From Olsenella_L sp051876355 (lineage in GTDB: Bacteria; Actinomycetota; Coriobacteriia; Coriobacteriales; Atopobiaceae), in contig JBJEHU010000027.1 of the NCBI GenBank assembly GCA_051876355.1, forward strand, positions 1 through 42,503: a DNA stretch of 42,503 bases, in the 5' to 3' direction. The translations under genes were made by a program, and so were the position numbers. A model generated the notes under the pieces. That model did no database searches. It saw only the letters and a program-made list of their open reading frames with translations, and had not been told where the DNA came from. How positions within the stretch are numbered: position 1 is the stretch's first letter; each line of letters opens with the position of its first letter. Positions 1 to 8,177 of this stretch are shown here, one piece after another.

Positions 1-85
1 TGCCGGGGAGGGCATAGCCACCATGGTTCAGTTCACACATTGTGCAGATGCCTCTGACTAATCCTTCTTTCTGTCTTGAATCCCT

Positions 86-124
86 GCTGCCTGCAGCCTA
101 TGGCGGGAAGTAGCTGCAGGCAGC
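86..124 (-). terminator. Inverted repeat downstream of SDR gene, possible terminator
   Basis: A perfect 12-bp inverted repeat (GCTGCCTGCAGC, 15-nt loop, GCTGCAGGCAGC) lies just past the 3' end of the SDR gene. No T-run follows on the minus strand, so it may be a weak terminator or an mRNA-stabilising hairpin. Positions 1-85 show no gene. Confidence 0.35.
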
Positions 125-147
125 CTCGATGGATAGAGCTGCTTCTG

Positions 148-963
148 CTATTTGTCGGCACCGATGCCGGAGCGGTCGAAGCTTGAGCGCATCGTGTCTG
201 CATACGTCGGCATGTGTGCCGTCATGCCAGCATCGACATTGAGCTGGGCACCGGTGATCCTGCATGAGTCGTCGCTTGCAAGGAAGAGCGCCGCTTGGGC
301 GACATGTTCCGGATAGACCGCCTCAGGAAGCAGGTTCTGCACCGTGAAGCCGTCAAGCACTTCCTTGGGAAGCGCTGCCATCTTCTCATTGACGGAAAGG
401 CCCGGCATGATGAGGTTGCAGCGGATGCCTTCGCGACCATACTGCGTGGCGACATACTTGTACATCGTGTTCACGCAGCCCTTTGCGATAGCATAAGCGG
501 TCGTGAAGAAATCGCCTGAGAAGCTGGCACCGCTGCTCGTGAAGATGATCGAGCCGTTCTGCTGCTTCACCATATACGGCAGACAGGCCTGCGTCAGATA
601 GAGCGGACCTTCTGCATTGAGCTTGAGCGAGAAGTCGAGCACCTCAGGCGTGATGTCTGCGAAACCGGCATCTGATCTCATGGTGCCTCCGACGTTGTTG
701 AAGAGGATATCGATGGTACCGAATTCCTTCACGATGTCATCTACGGCAGAGAAGATTTCATCCCTGCTCGTGAGGTCTGCCTTCTCGACGAAGATTGTGC
801 CGCCCTTGCCGCACACTTCCTCTGCGAGCGTCTTGAGTCCCTGCTCGTTCACATCGAGCGCAGCCACCTTCGCGCCTTCAGCTGCAAAGAGCTTCGAGGC
901 TGCCCTGCCGGTGCCCGACGCACCGCCGGAAATGACTGCTACCTTTCTGTCAAGCCTTCCCAC
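148..963 (-). CDS. SDR family NAD(P)-dependent oxidoreductase
   Basis: Classical short-chain dehydrogenase/reductase of about 271 residues, presumably a cytoplasmic NAD(P)-dependent alcohol/keto oxidoreductase of unknown substrate. The N-terminal dinucleotide site reads SGGASGTGRA (a TGxxxGxG variant), followed by FNNVGG (the NNAG-type motif), a catalytic Ser in FTSSGAS and the catalytic pair YAIAK. The C-terminus has the usual GAQLNVDAG block. A GTG start at 963 is preferred because AAGGGAG lies 4 nt upstream; the ATG at 981 has no well-spaced Shine-Dalgarno site. The gene is divergent from the TetR gene at 1283, a common regulator-target arrangement, so that TetR protein may control it. The substrate cannot be read from sequence. 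Confidence 0.85.
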   Translation of the reverse strand: MGRLDRKVAVISGGASGTGRAASKLFAAEGAKVAALDVNEQGLKTLAEEVCGKGGTIFVEKADLTSRDEIFSAVDDIVKEFGTIDILFNNVGGTMRSDAGFADITPEVLDFSLKLNAEGPLYLTQACLPYMVKQQNGSIIFTSSGASFSGDFFTTAYAIAKGCVNTMYKYVATQYGREGIRCNLIMPGLSVNEKMAALPKEVLDGFTVQNLLPEAVYPEHVAQAALFLASDDSCRITGAQLNVDAGMTAHMPTYADTMRSSFDRSGIGADK

Positions 964-1282
964 ACGCTTCTCCCTTTCCATCCCCTATGAGTGCTGGGCC
1001 CTGCAGCAAGCCTGACATCCTGCACCCTTGGATGTGAGAGGGAAGATCGAGCGCAGCCTGGCAGAGGATGCCGCAGGGAGCCAGCGATGGCAGTGTGCAG
1101 CCAGAAGCCCATGCGCTCTCCCATAGCAGCGCTTCTGGCTCAAGATGCCGCCGGACGAAATCATGCCCTTCCGCTGACTTTGTTCAATGCGAGCGGCATG
1201 CACCCTGCCAGCTCAATTCTCGAATCGACTGCTATCATGTTCAACAGACAATCATCCATCATTTGTTGGGTTATTGGAGACC
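964..1282. other. Divergent intergenic region between SDR and TetR genes
   Basis: About 300 bp between divergent genes. It must hold both promoters and probably the TetR operator, but I see no convincing palindrome or sigma-70 pair, and no credible gene. Confidence 0.4.
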
Positions 1283-1933
1283 ATGAACACCAAGGGAAAT
1301 GCCCACTACCAAGCAACGGATCTCCTGCTCAAGCAGACGATGTGGGACCTCCTGAATGAGCAGGAGTTCTCCTCCATCACCGTGCATAAAATCTGCAGCA
1401 GAGCTCATGTCAACCGCTCGACGTTCTATGCACATTTCGAAGACGTCTTTGACCTGCTGAATCATATCGATGACAGCATAGGAGACTGGATCCAGGATCA
1501 GTGTCGCAGCCGCAGCATGGATATGGATGCCTTCTGGGAAAGCGAGCTTCCTGTCACGCTCCTCGAACATATACGCACGCAGAGCCAGTTCTTTGAGCTG
1601 CGCATCAGCAGCCGGCACAGCAATGCGCTCGAAAGCTTCCTGCGCTTCCTCTATGAAGGCATGGGAGGAAGCGAACAGCACGGCACTCGTGAATTCACGG
1701 TCTTCTGCAGCTGCTTCTGGGCCGTTGTCTGGGACTGGATGCAGTCAGAATATGAGGAAAGCGAGAGGGAGGTAGCCGACTCCGTCAGACTCTATCTGGA
1801 GCGCATCCTCTCGCCGTCACCATGCCATGCAATCGAGGATGGCGCCTCTCAGACTGATGGCAGGATCTCTGCCTACTTCCCTTTCATGCAGCAGGATCTG
1901 TCCTCGCAGTGCACAGGACAGGCTCTGCCATAG
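1283..1933 (+). CDS. TetR/AcrR family transcriptional regulator
   Basis: A 216-residue TetR-type repressor. The N-terminal helix-turn-helix is visible at about residues 25-55 (ITVHKICSRAHVNRSTFYAHF), followed by DLLNHI, as in the DhaS-like subgroup whose C-terminal half binds an unknown ligand. The ATG at 1283 is chosen because GGAG lies 5 nt upstream; the open frame extends further upstream without a good ribosome site. It is divergent from the SDR gene, whose expression it probably controls (inference from position). Nothing in the sequence identifies the ligand. Confidence 0.85.
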   Translation: MNTKGNAHYQATDLLLKQTMWDLLNEQEFSSITVHKICSRAHVNRSTFYAHFEDVFDLLNHIDDSIGDWIQDQCRSRSMDMDAFWESELPVTLLEHIRTQSQFFELRISSRHSNALESFLRFLYEGMGGSEQHGTREFTVFCSCFWAVVWDWMQSEYEESEREVADSVRLYLERILSPSPCHAIEDGASQTDGRISAYFPFMQQDLSSQCTGQALP

Positions 1934-1961
1934 AAGGTCCGTTTTCCGCAGAGCTTCCTGT

Positions 1962-2864
1962 CTAGACAGCCTCTGCCGAGTACTTGAGGCGCACATAGGC
2001 AATGAAGGTGCCGATCTCATCGGCGAGGGCACCCTTGCGGTAGGAGATGTAGAAGCTGCGCCTGCAGGGGACATCGGGAATGTCGAAAGAAAGAAGACGT
2101 CCATCCTGCACGCAGTCCGCGATGGCACGGTCGGAGACGATCGTCACGCCGTAGCCGCTTTCGACGAGATTCTTGATAGTCTCCTGGTCGTTCACGCGCG
2201 CTCCCACATGCAGGCTCCGCTCGTCGATATCGAGCGCATCGAAGATGCGGTCGACCATGGAGCGGCTGGCGCTGCCCTCGCGGCGCAGAAGCACGTTCTC
2301 GGACTTCAGGGCATCCTTGATGTTCTCTGCAGATGGCTCGAACTGCCGGTACTTCTCGGTGTTGGGCGTCGCAAACACGAGACGATCCTGGGCGAACGGC
2401 ACGCATTCGAGCAGGTCGTCATCTGCCTTCATGCCGACAAGGCCCACATCATAGATCCCCTCGGAAAGGCCGCCGATGATGTCCTGCGAATCTCCCTGAT
2501 AGATCACGAAGTTCGTCTCAGGATGATCGACGTTGTAGTCCTTCATGATGTGAGGGAGGAGATAGGCAGAAGGGATGGAGGAAGCGCCCAGATAGATCGT
2601 GTTCTTCTCACGAGCACGTATCGTCTCTATCATGCGCTCGCGCATCGAGAGCATGCTGATGGCCTGGTCGTAGACCTTGCGCCCCTTGGGCGTCAGCTCC
2701 ACGTGCTTCGAAGTCCTCAGCACGAGCGGCATGCCCAGCTCCTCCTCGAGCATGCGAATGTGCGTCGAGACAGTCGGCTGGGAAATGCCGAGCTTTGCAG
2801 CAGCCTTCGTGAAGCTCTCATACCTCACAACGGTCACGAATGATTCAAGCTGCTTGAAATCCAA
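1962..2864 (-). CDS. LysR family transcriptional regulator
   Basis: LysR-type regulator of about 300 residues. The N-terminal winged HTH reads DFKQLESFVTVVRYESFTKAAA followed by LGISQPTVSTHIRMLEEELG; the rest is a periplasmic-binding-protein-like effector domain. The start is TTG at 2864, giving the usual MDFKQL start with GGAGGA about 5 nt upstream; a TTG at 2876 would add four residues. It lies upstream of two DUF3841 genes transcribed in the same direction but ends far from any obvious target, so its regulon is unknown. The 3' ends of this gene and the TetR gene converge 28 bp apart. Confidence 0.88.
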   Translation of the reverse strand: MDFKQLESFVTVVRYESFTKAAAKLGISQPTVSTHIRMLEEELGMPLVLRTSKHVELTPKGRKVYDQAISMLSMRERMIETIRAREKNTIYLGASSIPSAYLLPHIMKDYNVDHPETNFVIYQGDSQDIIGGLSEGIYDVGLVGMKADDDLLECVPFAQDRLVFATPNTEKYRQFEPSAENIKDALKSENVLLRREGSASRSMVDRIFDALDIDERSLHVGARVNDQETIKNLVESGYGVTIVSDRAIADCVQDGRLLSFDIPDVPCRRSFYISYRKGALADEIGTFIAYVRLKYSAEAV

Positions 2865-2915
2865 AGGGTCCTCCAATGTCTTGCAGCGCCTTCCGAATGA
2901 AAGCCTGCTACCCTG

Positions 2916-3533
2916 CTAGCTATCCTTCTCTTCGAGTGTCAGATTGCCGCAGAACTTCACCCGCGAGACAATCCATTCACGGCGGAGCTCCCAAAGTCCC
3001 GCCTCCAGATAGCGCCTGTCGCATCCTTCAGCAGACGTGTAGAGGCGCTCCCAGGAGGCGAGAATCTCCCGCTTCAGGAGCGGATAGAATCCGGTCGTGA
3101 AGATCTTCTCTGGCTTCCTGATTCCCTGCCGTGCCAGCTCTTCGTTGAAGCGCTTCTCGTCAGCGCGGTCCTTCGGGAGATAGTGCAGGTTCAGCATGCG
3201 GTTCCACATCCTGAGATCGAAGAGCACTGCCTCATCACGCGGCACTTCGAGCTGAAGCACCGTCTGTCCCGCCGCGGCATAGGCCCACTGGGGGTCGACG
3301 AAACACCAGACGCCCGATTCGGCCCCCTCAGGACGTGGCACATAGCGCGGAGCCGTCTCGCGAAAGAACGAATAGGCTTCCTTGAAGATCCAGGCCGTCT
3401 CTCCGTATTTGCTGTTCACATACTCCATCTTGACGCGGCTTGTGCCATCGCGGTCGATGGCCTCGATCACCGCATCGGACTGCGCTGTCCAGAGCGTCAA
3501 GGTGTCCGTGCCCTCTGCATCAGTTGCCGCCAT
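2916..3533 (-). CDS. DUF3841 domain-containing protein (copy A)
   Basis: A 205-residue cytoplasmic protein that looks like the DUF3841 family, function unknown. Family-like features are LTLWTAQSD near the N-terminus, an aromatic-rich middle (AYSFFRETAPRYVPRP), a WNRMLNLHYLP block, the FNEELARQGI segment and a terminal GLWELRREWIV. It is a diverged paralogue of the next gene, sharing the order TxWTxQ, FNxELARxGI, SWERxx, LWExRxEWV. The ATG at 3533 is preferred because GAGGAGG sits 9 nt upstream; it overlaps the upstream gene's 3' end by 14 bp, so the two are translationally coupled. Confidence 0.7.
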   Translation of the reverse strand: MAATDAEGTDTLTLWTAQSDAVIEAIDRDGTSRVKMEYVNSKYGETAWIFKEAYSFFRETAPRYVPRPEGAESGVWCFVDPQWAYAAAGQTVLQLEVPRDEAVLFDLRMWNRMLNLHYLPKDRADEKRFNEELARQGIRKPEKIFTTGFYPLLKREILASWERLYTSAEGCDRRYLEAGLWELRREWIVSRVKFCGNLTLEEKDS

Positions 3534-4140
3534 CGCAGGACGCCTCCTCATCCCCTGCTGCATAGTGCTCTATGTCCTTGACCCACTCAGACCGGATCTC
3601 CCAGAGCACGCCGACATTCTGCTCATCGTCTTCCGCTGGCCCCTCATCGAAGATGCGCTCCCAGCTGCGGCAGATCTTCGACTTCTGCGCAGGATAGAAG
3701 TTTCCTTGGCTCCCCATCACAAGGGCAGCCTCGTTCGCGATGCCGAGACGGGCAAGCTCCTGATTGAACGCACGCTCATCCTCAGGGCTTTCCGGCACAT
3801 ACCAATCATTGACGCGGTAGCCCCATTTGTTGTAGTCAATCACAAGAAGATTCTCTTCAGGAACCGAGAGCGTGAGCGAGATCGCGCCTTCGACCTTGCC
3901 AAGCCGGGTACCTGGCGTGAGCGCCACCCAGATTGGCAGCGTTGCATCGGAAGGCATGCTTGCCAGATTGCGCCTGCGGCAGCCCGCTGCAAGCCAGCGG
4001 TAGAGCTCGAGGTAATAGTCAGAGATCGTATCGTTTTTGGCACGGACATACTCCTCGCGCACAATATAGCGACCGGAGCGCCTCAGCTCGTCTTCCACCT
4101 GCGGTACCTGCCGCGTCCATACCGTGCGAAACTCGCCCAT
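3520..4140 (-). CDS. DUF3841 domain-containing protein (copy B)
   Basis: A 206-residue paralogue of the gene it overlaps. It starts MGEFRTVWTRQVPQVEDELRR, has a Cys-Arg patch (AAGCRRRNLAS) not seen in copy A, then FNQELARLGI, SWERIFDE and LWEIRSEWVKDIE. DUF3841 proteins are uncharacterised; the shared Trp/Arg C-terminal motif suggests a fold conserved in both copies. The start has GAGGAG 7 nt upstream. No signal peptide or membrane segment is visible. This tandem pair probably arose by duplication. Confidence 0.7.
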   Translation of the reverse strand: MGEFRTVWTRQVPQVEDELRRSGRYIVREEYVRAKNDTISDYYLELYRWLAAGCRRRNLASMPSDATLPIWVALTPGTRLGKVEGAISLTLSVPEENLLVIDYNKWGYRVNDWYVPESPEDERAFNQELARLGIANEAALVMGSQGNFYPAQKSKICRSWERIFDEGPAEDDEQNVGVLWEIRSEWVKDIEHYAAGDEEASCDGGN

Positions 4141-4153
4141 CGCATCTCCTCAG

Positions 4154-4177
4154 GTGCGGGCACTGACGTGCCCGCAC
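4154..4177 (-). terminator. GC-rich hairpin between BCCT transporter and DUF3841 genes
   Basis: A perfect 10-bp stem (GTGCGGGCAC / GTGCCCGCAC, 4-nt loop) in the 65-bp gap between the transporter stop and the next gene. No T-tract follows, so it may be a transcript 3'-end or processing hairpin rather than a full intrinsic terminator. Confidence 0.45.
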
Positions 4178-4205
4178 GCAGCATCTTTGCAGAAGAGGCT
4201 CTGCC

Positions 4206-5783
4206 TTACTTCTCTGTTCCAGTGCCCTGGACTTCAGGAACGCCTGCTCCTGCTTCGGCAGGGGCTTTCTCCTCAGACTTCCTGTATGCAGCCTCGATGG
4301 CAGCAGGATCCTCTTCCTTGAACGCCTTTGCCATCGACACCATCGTCGCAATGCCGATGAAGGCAAACGGGAAGCCGACGACGATGGAGATCGTCTTCAG
4401 CATCGTGATTCCATCATCGCTCGAGAGCATCAGGGCAAGCGCAAGGAAGGCAAGCAGGATTCCCCAGATGAACTTCGTCTTGTTTGAAGGATTGAGTGTG
4501 CCGCCCTCGGAGTACATGCCGAGAGATGTGCAGGCACCGGTCGCACTCGACCAGAAGAACGTCACGCACAGGATCAGGAACACGAAGGCAGCGATATTGC
4601 CGAGCGGATAGTTGACGAGCATCATGAAGAGCGCTGTCGACGCCGACTTGATGGCCTCGCGTGCAAAGTCGAGCCCGAGGTTCATGCCCATCGTGCCGAA
4701 GATCGAGAACCACACCATGGATGCAATGGCCGGAAGGAACAGCACGCCACCGACGAACTCCTTGATTGTGCGGCCGCGGGAGATGCGGGCAATGAAGGCG
4801 CCTGTGAACGGCGACCAGGCAATCCACCAGGCCCAGTAGTATATAGTCCAGCTGCCATACCACGATGAGTCGCCAAAGGCACCCATTGCGAAGCTGTTGT
4901 ATATGAAGTTCTGGAGATAGGTGCCAAGACCCTCGAAGAAGTCCTTGAGAATGGGGACCGTGGGTCCGACGATCAGGAAGAGGACGGCAAGCGCCGCTGC
5001 AATATAGATGTTAGCGTTGGAGATCTTGGCCATGCCCTTCTCCACGCCTGCACAGGCCGTGGTCACATAGATGACCGTGAGGATGAGGACCGTGACAATC
5101 ACGAGCGTCGGCGTGATGGGGATACCCAGGAGGAAGTTCATGCCGGAGTTGATCTGCAGTACGCCCAGGCCCAGGGTCGTGCAGACGCCGCCTGCAGCAG
5201 CAAGAAGCGCCAGCACATCGATAACCTTGCCGAAGGTGCCCTGTGTCTTCTTTTCCCCGACAAGCGGGATGAAAATCGAGCTGATGAGCAGCGGCTTGTT
5301 GCGGCGGAACTGCATGTAGGCGATTGCAAGCGCGATGACAGTATAGCATGCCCATGGATGCAGGCCCCAGTGCAGGAAGACCTTCATGAAAGCAAACTGC
5401 ATGGCATCGCCGGACCCCGGCTCGATGCCGCCGATGGGCTCAGCAAAGAAGTTGAGCGGCTCTGCCACGCACCAGAACACGAGGCCCACGCCCATGCCGG
5501 CAGAGAAGAGCATGGCAAACCAGGACTTGTTCGAGTACTCCGGCTTGGAATCGTCGGGACCCAGACGCATATCCTTGTACTTGCTGAAGAAGCCGATCCA
5601 GATGGCAAACACGACGAACGCCGTCATCGTCACCGGATACAGCCATCCGAATCCGTTCGTAATGAATGCATAGATGCCATTGAATGCCGCAGCAAAGCCC
5701 TCGGGAAAGGCAATTCCCGCAAGGGCCGTGAAGAACACGATCGCGGCAGCAGCAATGAACACCGCATTTGGCTTTTTGTCCAC
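4206..5783 (-). CDS. BCCT family betaine/carnitine/choline transporter
   Basis: A 525-residue secondary transporter of the BCCT family with about 12 hydrophobic segments. Residues 96-100 read GMGVG, the substrate/sodium-site loop that is GMGIG in BetP-type sodium-coupled betaine carriers. Residues 311-342 carry the family signature, with the Trp-rich WTIYYWAWWIAWSPF box followed by ARISRGRTIKEF. Together these point to uptake of a trimethylammonium compound, most simply glycine betaine. The C-terminal tail is short and Ala/Glu-rich. Two copies of the CGCGATAA element lie in its promoter region, and the same element precedes the grd operon, which links uptake to reduction. Exact substrate specificity is inferred. 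Confidence 0.93.
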   Translation of the reverse strand: MDKKPNAVFIAAAAIVFFTALAGIAFPEGFAAAFNGIYAFITNGFGWLYPVTMTAFVVFAIWIGFFSKYKDMRLGPDDSKPEYSNKSWFAMLFSAGMGVGLVFWCVAEPLNFFAEPIGGIEPGSGDAMQFAFMKVFLHWGLHPWACYTVIALAIAYMQFRRNKPLLISSIFIPLVGEKKTQGTFGKVIDVLALLAAAGGVCTTLGLGVLQINSGMNFLLGIPITPTLVIVTVLILTVIYVTTACAGVEKGMAKISNANIYIAAALAVLFLIVGPTVPILKDFFEGLGTYLQNFIYNSFAMGAFGDSSWYGSWTIYYWAWWIAWSPFTGAFIARISRGRTIKEFVGGVLFLPAIASMVWFSIFGTMGMNLGLDFAREAIKSASTALFMMLVNYPLGNIAAFVFLILCVTFFWSSATGACTSLGMYSEGGTLNPSNKTKFIWGILLAFLALALMLSSDDGITMLKTISIVVGFPFAFIGIATMVSMAKAFKEEDPAAIEAAYRKSEEKAPAEAGAGVPEVQGTGTEK

Positions 5784-5865
5784 GTTGTCTCCTTGCTTTC
5801 TCGTACCTAAACTGCGCGCCCAGCTGTTGGTAGATAAGCGGTAGCGAATGTGGCATTATGAATGT

Positions 5866-5877
5866 CTATCGCGATTA
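5866..5877 (-). promoter_or_regulatory. CGCGATAA regulatory element, copy 1
   Basis: Plus strand CTATCGCGATTA; nearly palindromic about CGCG. It lies in the divergent gap between the BCCT and TetR genes, about 80 bp upstream of the transporter start and just downstream of a candidate -10 (TAAAAT, minus strand). Confidence 0.6.
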
Positions 5878-5890
5878 TTATTTTATGTAC

Positions 5891-5902
5891 TTATCGCGTT
5901 CA
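5891..5902 (-). promoter_or_regulatory. CGCGATAA regulatory element, copy 2
   Basis: Plus strand TTATCGCGTTCA, 25 bp from copy 1 and in the same orientation. On the minus strand TTGACT lies just upstream and TAAAAT about 16 nt beyond it, so the element sits inside the spacer of a plausible transporter promoter. Confidence 0.65.
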
Positions 5903-6022
5903 GTCAATATAGCTGCAGGTGAACGCAAGCAAACGTACCGCAGCAGGCGAAATTTTATGGACTTATTAAAAATTCCAATACATCGGCTATTCCAGACTGG
6001 AGTCTAATAAAATAATAAAAAG

Positions 6023-6712
6023 GTGAAGGAACGCAGAGAGAGGCTGATTTTGGGCAGGAGCAAGTACACGTCCGCAGAGCGGGCTGCGATTGTCTCGGAT
6101 TTCATCGAAGCGACACGTTCGATCATCGATGAATCCGGCATCGAGTCCGTCTCCATCAGGAAGGTTGCAGCGAAGGTGGGCTGCAGCAGCGCGATGCTCT
6201 ACCTCTATTTCACGGACCTCGACGACCTGCTGACGACCGCCTGTGTAAGCTACCTCGAGAGCTACTGCCGCGAGCTTGTCGAGAAGAATATTCTGCGTGA
6301 GGCACCTGGAAATGCCTACTACGACACGTGGGTCATCTTCTGCCGCAAGACCTTCGAGAACCCGAGGGTCTTCGACCGCCTTTTCTTCAAGGGCGATACC
6401 TCAAAGCTCGACGATACGGTCAAGCGCTATTACATGGCATTCCCGAAGCAGCTTGAGAACCTGACTGGTGCCATCCTCAACATGGCTCTTGCGGGAGACC
6501 TGTACAAGCGCAACATGAGCCTGCTCGAGCCCTATGCCCATCAGCTCGGCTATTCGGTCGAGACGACCGACCTCATCAACAAGATCACGATCAGCTACTT
6601 CCATGCCTGCCTCGATAAGGCCAAAAGCATGGAGGCAAGCGACGAGAACATCGCTGCCCTCACGGATGACTTCATGAAGGCAGCACGCTTCATCACAGAA
6701 CCTCGCTCCTAG
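6023..6712 (+). CDS. TetR/AcrR family transcriptional regulator beside BCCT transporter
   Basis: TetR-type regulator of about 229 residues. The HTH is at about residues 40-70 (IESVSIRKVAAKVGCSSAML, then YLYFTDLDDLL). The start is uncertain: a GTG at 6023 has only a weak AAAGG upstream, and a TTG about 27 bp later follows GAGAGG. The gene is divergent from the transporter, and two CGCGATAA elements lie between them. It is the best candidate in the window for the protein that reads this element at all sites, although TetR operators are usually longer palindromes. The 3' end converges with the cysteine desulfurase gene 14 bp away. Confidence 0.85.
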   Translation: MKERRERLILGRSKYTSAERAAIVSDFIEATRSIIDESGIESVSIRKVAAKVGCSSAMLYLYFTDLDDLLTTACVSYLESYCRELVEKNILREAPGNAYYDTWVIFCRKTFENPRVFDRLFFKGDTSKLDDTVKRYYMAFPKQLENLTGAILNMALAGDLYKRNMSLLEPYAHQLGYSVETTDLINKITISYFHACLDKAKSMEASDENIAALTDDFMKAARFITEPRS

Positions 6713-6725
6713 TAGCAGAAGGCAA

Positions 6726-7871
6726 CTACTCCGCAATCTTTCTGATTGCAGCGACAGCCACGTCCACCTCTTCTTCGGTGTTGTACCAGCCGAAGCTGAA
6801 GCGTACCGCTCCCCGCTCCTTCGTCCCCAGTGCCTCATGGATGAGGGGTGCGCAGTGCGCGCCTGCCCGTGTTGCTATCCTATAGGTGCTGCTGAGCTCA
6901 TCCGATACGGCACCGGAATCGTAGTCACGCACATTGAGCGACACGATTGCCGCCCGCTCTGGTACGGGTTCTGACGTGATGTCGCCGTAGACGGTCACGC
7001 CCTCGATATCCTTGACCTGGCTGTAGAAGCGAAGCATCAGCTCCCGCTCATGGGCGCCGATTGCCTCCGGCGTCTCGCGCTCTATCACATCGAGGGCTGC
7101 GGAGAGCCCTGCGATGCCATGGCTGTTGAGCGTGCCCGCTTCGAGACGTGTGGGGTACTCTTCCGGCTGCGTCTTCGAATAGGATTTGACGCCTGTCCCT
7201 CCCACCTTCCAGGGACGGATCTCTATGCCTTCGCCGACGCAGAGACCTCCTGTCCCCTGCGGTCCCATGAGTCCCTTGTGGCCTGTGAAGCAGAGGACAT
7301 CGATGTGGGATGCCTGCATATCGATGTCCATCGTGCCTGCTGTCTGCGACGCATCGACGATGAAGATGAAGCCATGCTCATGGCAGAAAGCACCAATGCG
7401 GACGATTTCGTTCAGGTTGCCGGTCACGTTCGAGGCATGGTTCACGACGACGATGCGCGTATTTCTCTTTGCGAGGCGCTCGAAAGCCCCATAGTCGAGC
7501 ACACCGCGCCTGTCTGCCGGCACGAAGTCCACCTCGACGCCACGCTCGGCTGCCAAGCGATAGAGCGGCCGCAGCACCGAGTTGTGTTCGGTAGCCGTCG
7601 AGATGATATGGTCGCCTGGATTGGCCAGGCCCATGAGCGCGATGTTCAGGGCCTCGGTCGAGTTGCACGCGAAGCAGACTCTCTGAGGGTCTGGGCAGCC
7701 AAAGAGGCGCGTCAGCTTCTGGCGGCAGGCAAAATCCGTGCGCGAGGCATCGAGCGATTCAGCATGCGCACCGCGCGATGCATTGCCCATGCTGCAGAGC
7801 GCCTTCGTGACGGCCTCGACGACCTCGGGGGGCTTCCTCATCGACGTTGCGGCATTGTCCAGATAGATCAT
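6726..7871 (-). CDS. Cysteine desulfurase / selenocysteine lyase-like, class V PLP enzyme
   Basis: A 381-residue NifS/CsdB-like enzyme releasing S or Se from cysteine or selenocysteine. The N-terminus is MIYLDNAATS; the PLP lysine is K199 in FTGHKGLMGPQGTGG; D173 in VDASQTAG and H96 in TEHNSV match cofactor contacts; the persulfide cysteine is C340 in TRAGAHCAP. Length and motifs fit the cysteine desulfurase subgroup that co-occurs with YedF and DUF3343 in selenium loci. It is the last gene of that trio on the minus strand, with GAGGAG 9 nt before the ATG. The likely role is to supply selenium for selenophosphate synthesis by SelD (inference from neighbours). Confidence 0.92.
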   Translation of the reverse strand: MIYLDNAATSMRKPPEVVEAVTKALCSMGNASRGAHAESLDASRTDFACRQKLTRLFGCPDPQRVCFACNSTEALNIALMGLANPGDHIISTATEHNSVLRPLYRLAAERGVEVDFVPADRRGVLDYGAFERLAKRNTRIVVVNHASNVTGNLNEIVRIGAFCHEHGFIFIVDASQTAGTMDIDMQASHIDVLCFTGHKGLMGPQGTGGLCVGEGIEIRPWKVGGTGVKSYSKTQPEEYPTRLEAGTLNSHGIAGLSAALDVIERETPEAIGAHERELMLRFYSQVKDIEGVTVYGDITSEPVPERAAIVSLNVRDYDSGAVSDELSSTYRIATRAGAHCAPLIHEALGTKERGAVRFSFGWYNTEEEVDVAVAAIRKIAE

Positions 7872-7895
7872 CGCGCACGCTCCTCGCGCATTGCA

Positions 7896-7922
7896 GGAGC
7901 GCCTGCTTCAGGCAGGCGCTCC
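7896..7922 (-). repeat. Intercistronic hairpin upstream of cysteine desulfurase
   Basis: An 11-bp perfect stem (GGAGCGCCTGC / GCAGGCGCTCC) with a 5-nt loop in the 58-bp gap between the DUF3343 gene and the desulfurase. There is no T-run, so a processing or attenuating structure is more likely than a terminator. Confidence 0.5.
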
Positions 7923-7929
7923 CCTCATC

Positions 7930-8169
7930 CTATATGTTCACGACCTGTGCCCGATCGTAGTCGATGCCTGCCTCATTGAGGGCATCGCAGAGCTTCTGCT
8001 CGTCTTCCGGAGCCGCCTTCCACGAGAGGCCACAGCCAGCCGATATCTCACGCGGCAGAGGGATGATGCGTCCCGGATAGCCGTGCTCGAGGAAATAGCT
8101 TTCTGCTGCCATCGCAGACGTCGTTGTCGGAAACGATATGACGAGAGCGGGCTTCTTTGTCAGTGCCAT
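7930..8169 (-). CDS. DUF3343 putative Se/S carrier-like protein
   Basis: A 79-residue protein of the DUF3343 family (putative Se/S carrier). It starts MALTKKPALVISFPTTTSAM, has the family's hydrophobic first strand and the EISAGCGLSWKA block, with a single central Cys in SAGCG as the candidate chalcogen ligand. The start at 8169 has AAAGG about 5 nt upstream and lies 8 bp after the yedF-like stop, so the two are coupled. Its position between YedF-like and desulfurase genes suggests it hands selenium from the desulfurase to SelD or YedF. This is inference; the family has no firmly established biochemistry. Confidence 0.85.
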   Translation of the reverse strand: MALTKKPALVISFPTTTSAMAAESYFLEHGYPGRIIPLPREISAGCGLSWKAAPEDEQKLCDALNEAGIDYDRAQVVNI

Positions 8170-8177
8170 ATCAGCCT

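Noticed and set aside
5784..6022. Glycine riboswitch or other aptamer upstream of the transporter or grd operon
   Set aside because: I find no tandem aptamer-like conserved core; the region is explained by promoter elements.
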